Of a DNA stretch of 34,441 nt, positions 1-9,970 are shown in pieces. Below the pieces are notes generated by a model, which was given only the letters and a program-made list of their open reading frames with translations, ran no database searches and was not told the origin of the DNA. The position numbers were made by a program, and so were the translations under genes. Position 1 is the stretch's first letter; the number at the start of each line of letters is the position of its first letter. The stretch comes from Streptomyces aurantiacus JA 4570 (lineage in GTDB: Bacteria > Actinomycetota > Actinomycetes > Streptomycetales > Streptomycetaceae): the NCBI RefSeq assembly GCF_000414115.1, contig NZ_AOPZ01000081.1, forward strand, positions 1 to 34,441, given 5' to 3'.

Positions 1-1196
1 GGTGCCCCCGCCCGCCGCATGCCGGCCCGCTCCACCCCGGCCCGCAGCGCCGCCGCGACCCGGTCCGCGACCGCCACGCGCTCCGACTCCGCGCGCAGCC
101 CGAGCAGGAGCGGAACCCTCCCTTCCACGGGGCGCACGCCGAGCAGCACCGGCACCCCCACCGACGCCAGCTCCTCCGCGACCGCCCGCGCGAGGACCGC
201 CAGGCCGCCGCCGGTCGGCAGCCCGTCGGGGATCCGCATCACGACGGGGAGCAGCGGGCCCGCGCCGGGCTTGAAGCCGAGTACGCGTGCCTGCGCGGGC
301 GCGTCGTCGGGGGTGATCCGGCCCTCGGCGAGGTCGGTGAGGAAGTCGCCGCGGCCGCGCGCCGCCAGCTCCTCCTCCTGCCGCGCCTGCATCAGGACCA
401 CCGCGAGGCTGCTCGCGGCCCGCTCGGCGGCGATCCGGTGGACGGGAAGGAGCGCGGACTCCACGGCCAGCAGGACCAGACGGGCACGCACCGATCCGGC
501 GCCGGGACCGCCGCCCGGTACGTCCACCAGGACCGTGCCGGCCGGCGGCTCGGCGCGGTCCTCGGGGCGGCCGCGCAGGCCCTCCCACACCTGGAGCGGA
601 TCCGCGCACGCGCTGCCCGCCCCGGCGGCGTACAGAAGCCGGCCGTCCGCCGTCTCCAGGAACACCGCGTTGCCGCTGAACTCCGCGAGGACGGAGAGGA
701 CTTGGGGCACGCCGCCGCCGGAGAGCAGGGCGTCCGTGCAGCGCCGGTGCACCTCCTCGGCGCGGCGGAGGAGCGCGTAGTGGCCGTTGACGATCTCCGT
801 GTGCACCTCTTCGGTGACCGTCACGAAGGGCACCTCGCGGTGCAGCTGGACGAGGGGGAGTCCCGCCGCGCGTGCGGTGTCCACGAGCGCGGCGGGCAGC
901 CGGGAGAAGCGCGGGCCGAGCTCGACGACCAGGGCCGCGATGCCGCGCTCGGCGAGGTCGCGGACGAAGGCGCGCTGGTCGGCGGGGCGGGCGCCGAGGC
1001 CGAGGCCCGTGGTCAGCAGGAGCTCGCCGCCCTTGAGCAGCGAGGCGATGTTGGGGACCTCCCCGGCGTGCACCCACCGCACGGTCCGCTGCAGCCGGTC
1101 GGCGCCCGCGACGACCTCCGGGAGCCCGCCGCGCAGGCCCGGGAGCTCCAGCGCCCGCTGAACGGTGATGCCGCCCTGAGTGTCCTGACTGTCCAT
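1..1196 (-). CDS. PucR-family transcriptional regulator, C-terminus cut by window edge
   Basis: Read leftwards from an ATG at 1196, the frame stays open to base 1, giving about 398 codons without the C-terminal part. The N-terminus (MDSQDTQGGITVQRALELP, then LLKGGELLLTTG near residue 55) matches the PucR ligand-sensing domain that opens this family. The middle is Ala/Leu/Arg-rich, as in the GGDEF-like CdaR linker region. Family members are about 500-550 residues and end in an HTH_30 DNA-binding domain, which would lie outside the window. Such proteins are cytoplasmic regulators of purine, amino acid or sugar-acid metabolism; the target cannot be inferred here. The GH15 gene upstream is on the same strand, 151 bp away. 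Family assignment is fairly sure, function is not. Confidence 0.85.
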   Translation of the reverse strand, partial: MDSQDTQGGITVQRALELPGLRGGLPEVVAGADRLQRTVRWVHAGEVPNIASLLKGGELLLTTGLGLGARPADQRAFVRDLAERGIAALVVELGPRFSRLPAALVDTARAAGLPLVQLHREVPFVTVTEEVHTEIVNGHYALLRRAEEVHRRCTDALLSGGGVPQVLSVLAEFSGNAVFLETADGRLLYAAGAGSACADPLQVWEGLRGRPEDRAEPPAGTVLVDVPGGGPGAGSVRARLVLLAVESALLPVHRIAAERAASSLAVVLMQARQEEELAARGRGDFLTDLAEGRITPDDAPAQARVLGFKPGAGPLLPVVMRIPDGLPTGGGLAVLARAVAEELASVGVPVLLGVRPVEGRVPLLLGLRAESERVAVADRVAAALRAGVERAGMRRAGA

Positions 1197-1347
1197 GGGG
1201 CGGACGCTACCTGACCAGGACGGGAGTGCCGATCGCCGTCCGGACGGCGAGGATCCGGGCAAGGCCGGAGTGTCCTGGCCGCCGGGACTTGGCGCGGCCA
1301 GGACACGTCATGTTCGTACGCCCCAGGGGTTGTCCGATGGGGCGCCC

Positions 1348-3165
1348 CTAGCCCCCGTACGCCCCGGAGGCCGTGAGGCGCAGGGCCGTGTCGATCAGCG
1401 GCACGTGGCTGAACGCCTGCGGGAAGTTGCCGACCTGGCGCTGCAGGCGCGGGTCCCACTCCTCGGCGAGCAGGCCGAGGTCGTTGCGCAGGGCCAGGAG
1501 GCGCTCGAAGAGCTTGCGGGCCTCGTCCACGCGGCCGATCATCGCCAGGTCGTCGGCCATCCAGAAGGAGCAGGCGAGGAACGCGCCCTCGTCGCCCTCC
1601 AGGCCGTCCACGCCCTCGTCCTCACCGGCCGTCGGATAGCGCAGGATGAAGCCGTCCGAGGTCGACAGCTCCCGCTGGATGGCCTCGATGGTGCCGATGA
1701 CGCGCTTGTCGTCCGGCGGCAGGAATCCGACCTGCGGGATGAGCAGCAGCGAGGCGTCCAGTTCCTTGGAGCCGTACGACTGGGTGAAGGTGTTGCGCTC
1801 CTTGTCGTAGCCCCGCTCGCAGACGTCGCGGTGGATGTCGTCGCGCAGGTCGCGCCACTTGTCCAGCGGGCCGTCCGCGTCCCCGGACTCGATGAGCTTG
1901 ATGGTGCGGTCGACGGCGACCCAGGCCATCACCTTGGAGTGCACGAAGTGGCGGCGCGGGCCGCGCACCTCCCAGATGCCCTCGTCGGGCTGGTCCCAGT
2001 GCGTCTCCAGATAGCGGATCAGCTTGAGCTGGAGGAGGGAGGCGTAGTCGTTGCGGGCGAGGCCGGTCATGTGCGCCAGGTGCAGGGCCTCGGTGACCTC
2101 GCCGTACACATCGAGCTGGAGCTGGTGGGCGGCGCCGTTGCCCGCGCGGACCGGCGCCGAGTTCTCGTACCCCGGGAGCCAGTCCAGCTCCGCCTCGCCG
2201 AGCTCGCGCTCGCCCGCGATGCCGTACATGATCTGCAGGTTCTCCGGGTCGCCCGCGACCGCGCGCAGCAGCCACTCGCGCCAGGCGCGGGCCTCCTCGC
2301 GATAGCCGGTGCGAAGCAGCGAGGAGAGCGTGATCGCGGCGTCGCGCAGCCAGGTGAAGCGGTAGTCCCAGTTGCGGGAGCCGCCGATGTCCTCCGGCAG
2401 GGAGGTGGTGGGCGCGGCGACGATGCCGCCCGTGGGGGCGTACGTCAGGGCCTTCAGGGTGATCAGCGAGCGGACCACGGCCTCGCGGTAGGGCCCGTGG
2501 TACGTGCACTGCTCGACCCACTCGCGCCAGAAGTCCTCCGTCGCCGTGAGAGCGTTCTCCGGCTCGGGGTGGGCGGGCTGGCCCTTGTGCGAGGGCTGCC
2601 AGGAGATCGTGAAGGCGATGCGTTCGCCGGGGGCGACGGTGAAGTCCGAGTACGTCGTCAGGTCCTTGCCGAACGTCGGCGCGGGGGTGTCCAGCCACAC
2701 CGAGTCGGGTCCGGCGACGGCCACCGTGCGGCCCTCGACCTTGTGCACCCAGGGCGTCACGCGGCCGTAGCTGAAGCGCATCCGCAGGGCCGAGCGCATC
2801 GGCACCCGGCCGGTGACGCCCTCCACGATCCGCACGAGCTGCGGGGCGTCGGTGTCGCGCGGCGGCATGAAGTCCGTGACCCGGACCGTGCCGCGCGGGG
2901 TGTCCCACTCGGACTCCAGGATCAGGGAGTCCCCGCGATACCTGCGCCGGGCGGCGGTCGCGGGCCGCGCGCCCGGCGCCTGGGCGGGACCCAGACGCCA
3001 GAAGCCGTGCTCCTCGGTGCCGAGCAGGCCGGCGAAGACGGCGTGGGAGTCGAAGCGGGGCAGACACAGCCAGTCGACCGTGCCGTCCCGGCAGACCAGT
3101 GCTGCGGTCTGCATGTCTCCGATCAGTGCGTAATCCTCGATGCGCCCGGCCACGTGCATCCCCAT
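1348..3165 (-). CDS. Glycoside hydrolase family 15 protein (glucoamylase/trehalase-like)
   Basis: A 605-residue protein with the GH15 layout: an N-terminal beta-sandwich (about 1-230), then an (alpha/alpha)6 barrel. Family landmarks are NWDYRFTWLRDA (265-276), IMYGIAGERELGE (312-324), DEGIWEVRG (394-402) and GLLAEEWDP (564-572). The last two probably carry the catalytic acid and base glutamates, by analogy with characterised GH15 enzymes. No signal peptide is seen, so it is cytoplasmic. Actinobacterial cytosolic GH15 enzymes include trehalases, so trehalose or an alpha-glucan is the likely substrate; which one cannot be told from sequence. A second ATG two codons in (3159) is equally plausible, because neither has a clear Shine-Dalgarno. 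It is transcribed divergently from pyrG. Confidence 0.9.
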   Translation of the reverse strand: MGMHVAGRIEDYALIGDMQTAALVCRDGTVDWLCLPRFDSHAVFAGLLGTEEHGFWRLGPAQAPGARPATAARRRYRGDSLILESEWDTPRGTVRVTDFMPPRDTDAPQLVRIVEGVTGRVPMRSALRMRFSYGRVTPWVHKVEGRTVAVAGPDSVWLDTPAPTFGKDLTTYSDFTVAPGERIAFTISWQPSHKGQPAHPEPENALTATEDFWREWVEQCTYHGPYREAVVRSLITLKALTYAPTGGIVAAPTTSLPEDIGGSRNWDYRFTWLRDAAITLSSLLRTGYREEARAWREWLLRAVAGDPENLQIMYGIAGERELGEAELDWLPGYENSAPVRAGNGAAHQLQLDVYGEVTEALHLAHMTGLARNDYASLLQLKLIRYLETHWDQPDEGIWEVRGPRRHFVHSKVMAWVAVDRTIKLIESGDADGPLDKWRDLRDDIHRDVCERGYDKERNTFTQSYGSKELDASLLLIPQVGFLPPDDKRVIGTIEAIQRELSTSDGFILRYPTAGEDEGVDGLEGDEGAFLACSFWMADDLAMIGRVDEARKLFERLLALRNDLGLLAEEWDPRLQRQVGNFPQAFSHVPLIDTALRLTASGAYGG

Positions 3166-3632
3166 TCAAACGGCCACGTTCGCCCGCTCACGGGGCGCTC
3201 GTACTACGGTCAAGGGTTCGCTGTAAAACGAACTGCCGGGCCCGAATGTTTCCGGTGGTCTCCAGAAGTGTCGACGGGGGTGGTTCCGCCCGCGCGCACG
3301 GCTCGGCAGCAAGTGTCCGAGCAACATACATCGACGCCCCGGAAAATCGCCCGCTCGTCCCGGCGAACTGGCTACGCCGAATGAGTTCAGGGTCAGCCGG
3401 TGCCCGTATGGTGCCCGTGCGGTGAAGATCGTGTACGGGACGTGGAGGCGCGTGTCAAGACGTGGCCGGAAGCAGCCCCCTCCTGTCGCTGATACCCTGG
3501 TAGCCCGTGAGCCGGTGGTCATCGAACCCCCGAACCGCAGCGACGGCACTTCCCTCCGGGCAGCAATCCCAGCACGGAGCGGGCGCCGGTACGCACCTTC
3601 AGACCGCGACGCACGGGAGCCCCCTCTTGGCC
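3166..3632. promoter_or_regulatory. Divergent intergenic region between GH15 gene and pyrG
   Basis: This 467-bp stretch holds no credible gene. On the GH15 side, an inverted repeat GTTCG-N8-CGAAC (3216-3233) overlaps a poor promoter-like pair on the minus strand (TTTTAC, 16 bp, TAGTAC). That could be an operator, but it is short. On the pyrG side, TACCCT at 3493-3498 is a possible -10 without a recognisable -35. If used, it would give a leader of roughly 130 nt. The expected start of that transcript is not a GGGC run, so the CTP-sensing reiterative attenuation known for Firmicute pyrG is not supported. Confidence 0.4.
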
Positions 3633-5288
<1,656 letters not shown>

Positions 5289-5357
5289 GGGCCGGACAGT
5301 GGTCCCGTAGTGGCCCGGTAGCGGTCACGGGCGGGTCACACAGGAGAGATACGGTTG

Positions 5358-5401
5358 CCGGGGTACGTGCCTGATGAGGCGCGTGCCCCGGTTTCTGTTT
5401 G
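5358..5401 (+). terminator. Intrinsic terminator or attenuator between pyrG and NUDIX gene
   Basis: Arms CCGGGGTACGTGCC (5358-5371) and GGCGCGTGCCCCGG (5378-5391) form a 14-bp stem with two G-U pairs and a 6-nt loop, followed by TTTCTGTTTG. This is one of the few hairpins in the window with a real U-rich tail. It ends only about 8 bp before the Shine-Dalgarno of the NUDIX gene, so read-through transcripts from pyrG would meet it in the NUDIX leader. Confidence 0.75.
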
Positions 5402-5423
5402 TGCGCGTGGGAGGACGGACGAC

Positions 5424-6050
5424 ATGACGATCAAGGACATCGCCGAGGAGTGGCAGGTCACGGCGAGCGACACCCCGTTCGTCGGGAACAAGACCTCGGT
5501 GCGCACCGATGACGTCGTCATGCCGGACGGCAGCGTCGTCCGCCGCGACTACCAGGTCCATCCCGGGTCGGTGGCCGTCCTCGCGCTCGACGACGCGGGC
5601 CGGGTCCTGGTCATCCGCCAGTACCGCCACCCCGTGCGCCACAAGCTCTGGGAGATCCCGGCCGGCCTGCTCGACGTGCCCGGCGAGAACCCGCTGCACG
5701 CCGCCCAGCGCGAGCTGTACGAGGAGGCCCACGTCAAGGCCGAGGACTGGCGCGTGCTCACCGACGTCTACACCACGCCCGGCGGCTGCGACGAGGCCGT
5801 GCGCGTCTTCCTCGCCCGTGACCTGTCCGAGGCCGAGGGCGAGCGCTTCGAGGTCGCCGAGGAGGAGTCCGACATGGAGCTGGCGCGGGTGCCGGTCGAC
5901 GAGCTCGTGCGCGGTGTGCTCGCGGGGGAGCTGAGCAACAACTGCCTCGTGGTGGGCGTGCTGTCCCTCGTCGCCGCGCTCCAGGGCGACGGCGTGGAGT
6001 CCCTGCGCCCGGCCGACGCGCCCTGGCCCGCACGGCCGTTCGAGTCCTGA
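5424..6050 (+). CDS. NUDIX hydrolase, ADP-ribose pyrophosphatase-like
   Basis: A 208-residue cytoplasmic hydrolase. The Nudix box is seen as G-LLDVP-GENPLHAAQRELYEEAHV around residues 80-102, with the REL-EE core that binds Mg2+; the final Gly position is His. The upstream RQYRHPV segment and the overall length fit the ADP-ribose/ADP-sugar pyrophosphatase group, which splits ADP-ribose to AMP and ribose-5-phosphate. The exact substrate is inferred. ATG 5424 is chosen because GGGAGGA (5409-5415) lies 8 nt before it; the longer in-frame extension runs back through the terminator hairpin. It follows pyrG by 135 bp. Confidence 0.93.
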   Translation: MTIKDIAEEWQVTASDTPFVGNKTSVRTDDVVMPDGSVVRRDYQVHPGSVAVLALDDAGRVLVIRQYRHPVRHKLWEIPAGLLDVPGENPLHAAQRELYEEAHVKAEDWRVLTDVYTTPGGCDEAVRVFLARDLSEAEGERFEVAEEESDMELARVPVDELVRGVLAGELSNNCLVVGVLSLVAALQGDGVESLRPADAPWPARPFES

Positions 6051-6073
6051 GGCGGGGGCGCCGCCGCGGCGGG

Positions 6074-6110
6074 CCGTGGTGCCGATCCGGCCGGTCCGTG
6101 GTGCGGATCC
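6074..6110. repeat. Imperfect 15-bp direct repeat, 22-bp period
   Basis: CCGTGGTGCCGATCC (6074-6088) and CCGTGGTGCGGATCC (6096-6110) differ at one base and are spaced by two helical turns. They lie in the 224-bp gap before the TPR/P-loop gene, about 100 bp upstream of a possible -10 (TAGGCT, 6208-6213). They could be tandem regulator half-sites or chance in GC-rich DNA. Confidence 0.4.
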
Positions 6111-6207
6111 CGCGTAACCCGTCCGGCGGCGTGCGGTCCGACCATCTCCTGATCCGATCGGGCGACTTGTGGGCCCCGTGCGGCCCGGAACGCGGCAGGG
6201 CCTGAAC

Positions 6208-6213
6208 TAGGCT
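6208..6213 (+). promoter_or_regulatory. Possible -10 element (TAGGCT) of the P-loop/TPR gene
   Basis: TAGGCT in the context GAACTAGGCTCTG fits the TAnnnT form of Streptomyces vegetative -10 boxes. No convincing TTGAC-type -35 lies 16-18 bp upstream. The gene would have a leader of about 55 nt. Confidence 0.3.
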
Positions 6214-6274
6214 CTGAAAGCGTCCCGACCGGAGTCCCGGCGGGTTCGTGCGCAGGCGGACGGGAGCGTTACCC

Positions 6275-8398
6275 GTGACGGATCAGGCGGTCGACACGGA
6301 CGGTTCGGCGACTGGCGCGCCGTCGCCCACCAGCGCGTCGCCCACCAGTACGGCGGCAACCGGTGACGGCGGCCGATTCGCGGGCCGCCACCGGGAGTTG
6401 AAGGAACTCCGCGCCGACATCGCCCGGGCCGGCCTCGACACCCTCTCCGGCCGCAAGGCACCCCGCGCCCGCGTGCTGCTCATCGCGGGCCGCCCCGGCT
6501 CCGGCCGCACCGCGCTCGCCGAGGAACTCACCCGGCAACTCGTCGACGACTACCCCGACGGCGTGCTCCGCGCCCGCCTCACCGACCCCGACGGCACCCC
6601 CGTGCCCACCGAGCGCACCGCCCGCGAACTCCTCGGCACGCTCGGCGAGTCCGCGCCCGCAGGGGCGGACGAGGACGACCTGGCCGCGGCCCTGCGCGCC
6701 GCCCTCGACGGCCGCCGCGCCCTGCTGCTCCTCGACGACGCGGCCACCGCCGAGCAGGTCGACCCGCTGCTCCCGGACACCCCCGACTGCCTGGTCGTGG
6801 CCGTGTCCGCGGGCCCGCTCACCGGCATCCCCGACGTCCGCCCGTGCACCCTGGGCGGCCTGGACACCAAGGCCGCGCTCGACCTGCTGGCCCGCAGCGC
6901 CGGATCGGTGCGCATCACCGTCGACCCGCGCTCCGCGGAGAGCCTGGTCGAGGCGTGCGGCGGCAACCCCGCGGCGCTGGTCATCGCGGGCGGCTGGCTC
7001 GCCGCCCGGCCCAAGGCGGCCGTCGCCGATCTGGCCAAGCAGGTCCGCGACCGCCCCGAGGAGGGCGCGGCCGACTCCGACCTCGCCCGGGTCTTCCAGC
7101 ACACCTACGCCGCGCTGCCCTCGCCCTCCGCGCGGATACTGCGCCTGCTCGGCCTCGCCCCCGCCGGCCACGTCGACCCGCACACCGCGTCCGCCCTCGC
7201 CGGCTGCTCGGTGTCCGGGGCGCGCACGGCGCTCGACGACTTCGTCGCGCTCGGCCTGCTGCGGCCGGTGGACTCGGCGCTGCCGCAGTACGAGGTGCCG
7301 GGCTGTCTGGTGCCGTTCCTGCGGGAGCTGACAGAGGCTCAGGACCGGCCGGGGGAAGTGCAGTTGGCGCGGGCCCGGATGCTGGAGCGGACCGTGCGGC
7401 TGCTCCAGTCCTGCCGGGCCGTCACCGAGCCCGACGGCTCGGCGGCCCGCAAGAAGCTCGCCGGACTGCCGCGCGCCCTGCGCTTCCCGAACCCGGGCGC
7501 CGCCGCCGAGTGGCTGAGCGTCCGGCAGCCCGCGCTGCTCGCCGCGGCCCGGCTCGCGGTCGCCGACGGCGACCTGGACACCCTCGCCCGGCGGCTGATG
7601 GCGGCCCTGGCCCGCGCTCTGGTCGCGCACCGCGGCACCCAGGACGCGGCGCCCGAGCTGTACGGCATCCACCAGCTCGTCCTCGGTGTCGCCGAGCGCC
7701 GGGACCTGCCGCGCGAGAAGGCGGCGGCGCTGCTGAACCTCGCGGACCTGGACGCGCAGACGGGACGTACGCAGGAGGCGCTGGTCCGCTACCGCGCGGC
7801 GCTCGACTGCGGCCGGGTCGCCGGCGACCCGTACGCGACCGGCCGCGCGATGGAATCCGTAGGTGGCGCCTACCAGGAGCTGGGGGACTGGCAGCGGGCC
7901 GCCGACTGGTACGGCAGGGCCCTCGCGCAGCGCCTGGCCCGCGGCGAGCGCGCCGACGCCGCCCGGCTGCACGGCCGCATCGCCACCACCCACACCTACG
8001 CGGGCCGCTACGGCGAGGCCCTGCGCAACTGGCGCTCGGCCGTCGCGGGCCTGCGCAAGATCGGCGACGTGGCGGGCCGGGCGCGGGCGCTGAGCGAGAT
8101 GGCGCGCGTCCAGGAGTACGCGGGGCGCCCCGAGGAGTCGCTGCGCACCTGCCGGGAGGCCGCCGAGTGGGCGCGCGAGGCCGCCGACGTACGGCTGCAG
8201 GCGGCGCTCCAGGTGCGGCTCGCGGACACCCTGGAACGGCTGGGGGACCCGGCCGCCGCCGGGCTGCACCGGGCGGCCGCCGAGCGCATGCTGGGAAATG
8301 AGTTCACCGAGGTCGCAGGGCCTGTCTCGAAACATCATGAGGAAGGTGCAGCAGGGGCCCGAGCCTACGAAATCCGTAGTACATCCAGCCAAGATTGA
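6275..8398 (+). CDS. P-loop (STAND/NB-ARC-type) ATPase with C-terminal TPR repeats
   Basis: A 707-residue cytoplasmic protein: disordered Ser/Thr/Ala N-terminus (about 1-35), a nucleotide-binding domain, a winged-helix-like middle, then TPR-like helical repeats over roughly 470-690. The Walker A motif reads GRPGSGRT (72-79), with Arg where Lys is usual; Walker B is LLLLDD (about 150-155). TPR units are clear in EALVRYRAALDCGRVAGD and the following ELGDWQRAADWYGRAL. Such proteins act as signalling or scaffold switches; no partner can be named. GTG 6275 has GGGAG (6262-6266) 8 nt upstream, better than the earlier GTG at 6248. The C-terminal tail is polar and probably unstructured. Confidence 0.85.
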   Translation: MTDQAVDTDGSATGAPSPTSASPTSTAATGDGGRFAGRHRELKELRADIARAGLDTLSGRKAPRARVLLIAGRPGSGRTALAEELTRQLVDDYPDGVLRARLTDPDGTPVPTERTARELLGTLGESAPAGADEDDLAAALRAALDGRRALLLLDDAATAEQVDPLLPDTPDCLVVAVSAGPLTGIPDVRPCTLGGLDTKAALDLLARSAGSVRITVDPRSAESLVEACGGNPAALVIAGGWLAARPKAAVADLAKQVRDRPEEGAADSDLARVFQHTYAALPSPSARILRLLGLAPAGHVDPHTASALAGCSVSGARTALDDFVALGLLRPVDSALPQYEVPGCLVPFLRELTEAQDRPGEVQLARARMLERTVRLLQSCRAVTEPDGSAARKKLAGLPRALRFPNPGAAAEWLSVRQPALLAAARLAVADGDLDTLARRLMAALARALVAHRGTQDAAPELYGIHQLVLGVAERRDLPREKAAALLNLADLDAQTGRTQEALVRYRAALDCGRVAGDPYATGRAMESVGGAYQELGDWQRAADWYGRALAQRLARGERADAARLHGRIATTHTYAGRYGEALRNWRSAVAGLRKIGDVAGRARALSEMARVQEYAGRPEESLRTCREAAEWAREAADVRLQAALQVRLADTLERLGDPAAAGLHRAAAERMLGNEFTEVAGPVSKHHEEGAAGARAYEIRSTSSQD

Positions 8399-8411
8399 GA
8401 CTTTGAAAGGC

Positions 8412-8439
8412 TGGACAGCGGGAAATCCTTCATTAGACT
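8412..8439 (+). promoter_or_regulatory. HrdB-type promoter of ald
   Basis: TGGACA (8412-8417), a 16-bp spacer and TAGACT (8434-8439) match the principal sigma consensus of Streptomyces (TTGAC, 16-18 bp, TAGAPuT) closely. It begins 14 bp after the stop of the TPR gene. The implied leader to the ald start is about 90 nt. Confidence 0.7.
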
Positions 8440-8539
8440 GGCTCCGCCGCGTGCTTTCGTGGTGTCTTCCGATGCGCCCGTGTGCGTACCGGTATGTACC
8501 CAATGCCCGAACCCCCCAGAGCCAAGGACCGTGATCGAC

Positions 8540-9655
8540 GTGAAGGTCGGCATCCCCCGCGAGGTCAAGAACAACGAGTTCCGGGTGGCCATCACCCCCG
8601 CCGGCGTGCACGAGCTGGTGCGCCATGGCCACCAGGTCGTCATCGAGCACAACGCCGGTGTCGGCTCCTCGATCACGGACGAAGAGTTCGTCGCCGCCGG
8701 CGCCCGGATCCTGGAGACCGCCGACGAGGTGTGGGCCACGGCCGACCTGCTCCTGAAGGTCAAGGAGCCGATCGCCGAGGAGTACCACCGCCTCCGCAAG
8801 GACCAGACGCTCTTCACCTACCTGCACCTGGCCGCCTCCAAGGAGTGCACGGACGCGCTCCTGGAGTCCGGCACCACCGCCATCGCGTACGAGACGGTGG
8901 AGCTGCCCAGCCGCGCCCTGCCGCTGCTCGCCCCGATGTCCGAGGTCGCGGGCCGCCTCGCCCCGCAGGTCGGCGCCTACCACCTGATGGCCCCCAACGG
9001 CGGCCGCGGCGTCCTGCCGGGCGGCGTCCCGGGCGTGCACGCGGGCAAGGCCGTCGTGATCGGCGGCGGTGTCTCCGGCTGGAACGCCGCGCAGATCGCC
9101 ATCGGCATGGGCTTCCACGTGACCCTGCTCGACCGGGACATCAACAAGCTCAAGGAAGCCGACAAGGTCTTCGGCACGAAGATCCAGACCGTCGTCTCCA
9201 ACGCCTTCGAGCTGGAGAAGGCGTGCCTGGAGGCCGACCTCGTCATCGGCGCCGTGCTCATCCCGGGCGCCAAGGCCCCGAAGCTGGTCACCAACGAGCT
9301 GGTCTCGCGCATGAAGCCGGGAAGTGTTCTTGTCGACATCGCGATCGACCAGGGCGGCTGCTTCGAGGACTCGCGTCCCACCACGCACGCCGAGCCGACC
9401 TTCCCGGTCCACAACTCGGTCTTCTACTGCGTGGCCAACATGCCCGGCGCGGTGCCCAACACCTCGACGTACGCGCTGACCAACGCGACGATGCCGTACA
9501 TCGTGTCCCTCGCGAACAACGGCTGGGTCGAGGCGCTGCGCCGCGACCCGGCGCTCGCCCTGGGTCTCAACACCCATGACGGCAAGGTCGTTTACAAGGA
9601 GGTCGCCGAGGCGCACGGCCTCGAGCACGTCGAGATCGAGTCGCTGCTCGGCTGA
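8540..9655 (+). CDS. ald: Alanine dehydrogenase
   Basis: Interconverts L-alanine and pyruvate plus ammonia with NAD(H), so it serves alanine catabolism and nitrogen balance. The 371-residue product begins MKVGIPREVKNNEFRVAITP, the family N-terminus. It keeps LLLKVKEPIAEEY and TYLHLAAS (substrate-site Lys and His region), a Rossmann motif GGGVSGWNAAQIAIG near residues 174-188, and DIAIDQGGCFEDS. I prefer GTG 8540, because AAGGA (8524-8528) is 11 nt upstream. GTG 8531 would add three residues, but its spacing is only 2 nt. It is monocistronic, with its own promoter and terminator. Confidence 0.97.
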   Translation: MKVGIPREVKNNEFRVAITPAGVHELVRHGHQVVIEHNAGVGSSITDEEFVAAGARILETADEVWATADLLLKVKEPIAEEYHRLRKDQTLFTYLHLAASKECTDALLESGTTAIAYETVELPSRALPLLAPMSEVAGRLAPQVGAYHLMAPNGGRGVLPGGVPGVHAGKAVVIGGGVSGWNAAQIAIGMGFHVTLLDRDINKLKEADKVFGTKIQTVVSNAFELEKACLEADLVIGAVLIPGAKAPKLVTNELVSRMKPGSVLVDIAIDQGGCFEDSRPTTHAEPTFPVHNSVFYCVANMPGAVPNTSTYALTNATMPYIVSLANNGWVEALRRDPALALGLNTHDGKVVYKEVAEAHGLEHVEIESLLG

Positions 9656-9683
9656 CCTCGGTCAACCGGAGTCGTCAATCTCA

Positions 9684-9723
9684 CGCCCGCGGCCGGACCT
9701 TGTGAGGGGTCCGGCCGCGGGCG
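9684..9723 (+). terminator. Perfect 16-bp hairpin terminator after ald
   Basis: CGCCCGCGGCCGGACC (9684-9699) is exactly complementary to 9708-9723, with loop TTGTGAGG. There is no T-run, which is common for Streptomyces terminators. It sits 28 bp after the ald stop codon. Confidence 0.8.
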
Positions 9724-9868
9724 GTTGGGCGTACACTCGCTCAACTCGCCTTGAACGTAAACATTTGGGCGATTCGTCCACCACGCAAACGCGGCGATGC
9801 GATGCCGTGCACCCTTGACATCGGGATGTTCCATTGCCGACACATCGGGCCGGGTCCGGCGGATTGTG

Positions 9869-9898
9869 TTGCTGCGGAGTGGTGACACGCCATAGAGT
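9869..9898 (+). promoter_or_regulatory. Promoter of the parA-like/scpAB operon
   Basis: TTGCTG (9869-9874), 18 bp and TAGAGT (9893-9898) give a good vegetative promoter with a leader of about 65 nt to the GTG at 9971. The rest of the 315-bp gap between ald and this gene holds the ald terminator and an isolated TTGACA (9815) with no matching -10; I see no gene in it. Confidence 0.6.
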
Positions 9899-9970
9899 CG
9901 CCAACCGTCGGCATGGTGCCACGCTGACCTATCTAGAAATTTCCTGGTCACCAAGGAGGTAAGACGACTT

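Noticed and set aside
1195..3384. 729-codon plus-strand frame opposite the GH15 gene
   Set aside because: Antisense shadow; the GH15 motifs on the minus strand are unambiguous.
3507..3632. 42-residue N-terminal extension of CTP synthase
   Set aside because: Sequence is unlike any CTP synthase start, and the canonical MPPK...KHIFVTGG begins at 3633.
3488..3632. CTP-sensing attenuator of pyrG as in Firmicutes
   Set aside because: The predicted transcript start lacks the GGGC initial sequence, and no terminator hairpin with U-run precedes the pyrG start.
6269..9628. Open frame of over 1100 codons on the minus strand
   Set aside because: It lies opposite the P-loop/TPR gene and ald, which have clear family matches. 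Composition (Arg/Gly/Ala/Val/His runs) is that of a GC-rich antisense shadow.
9815..9820. TTGACA as -35 of the parA-like gene
   Set aside because: No TAnnnT hexamer lies 16-19 bp downstream. The TTGCTG/TAGAGT pair at 9869-9898 fits better.
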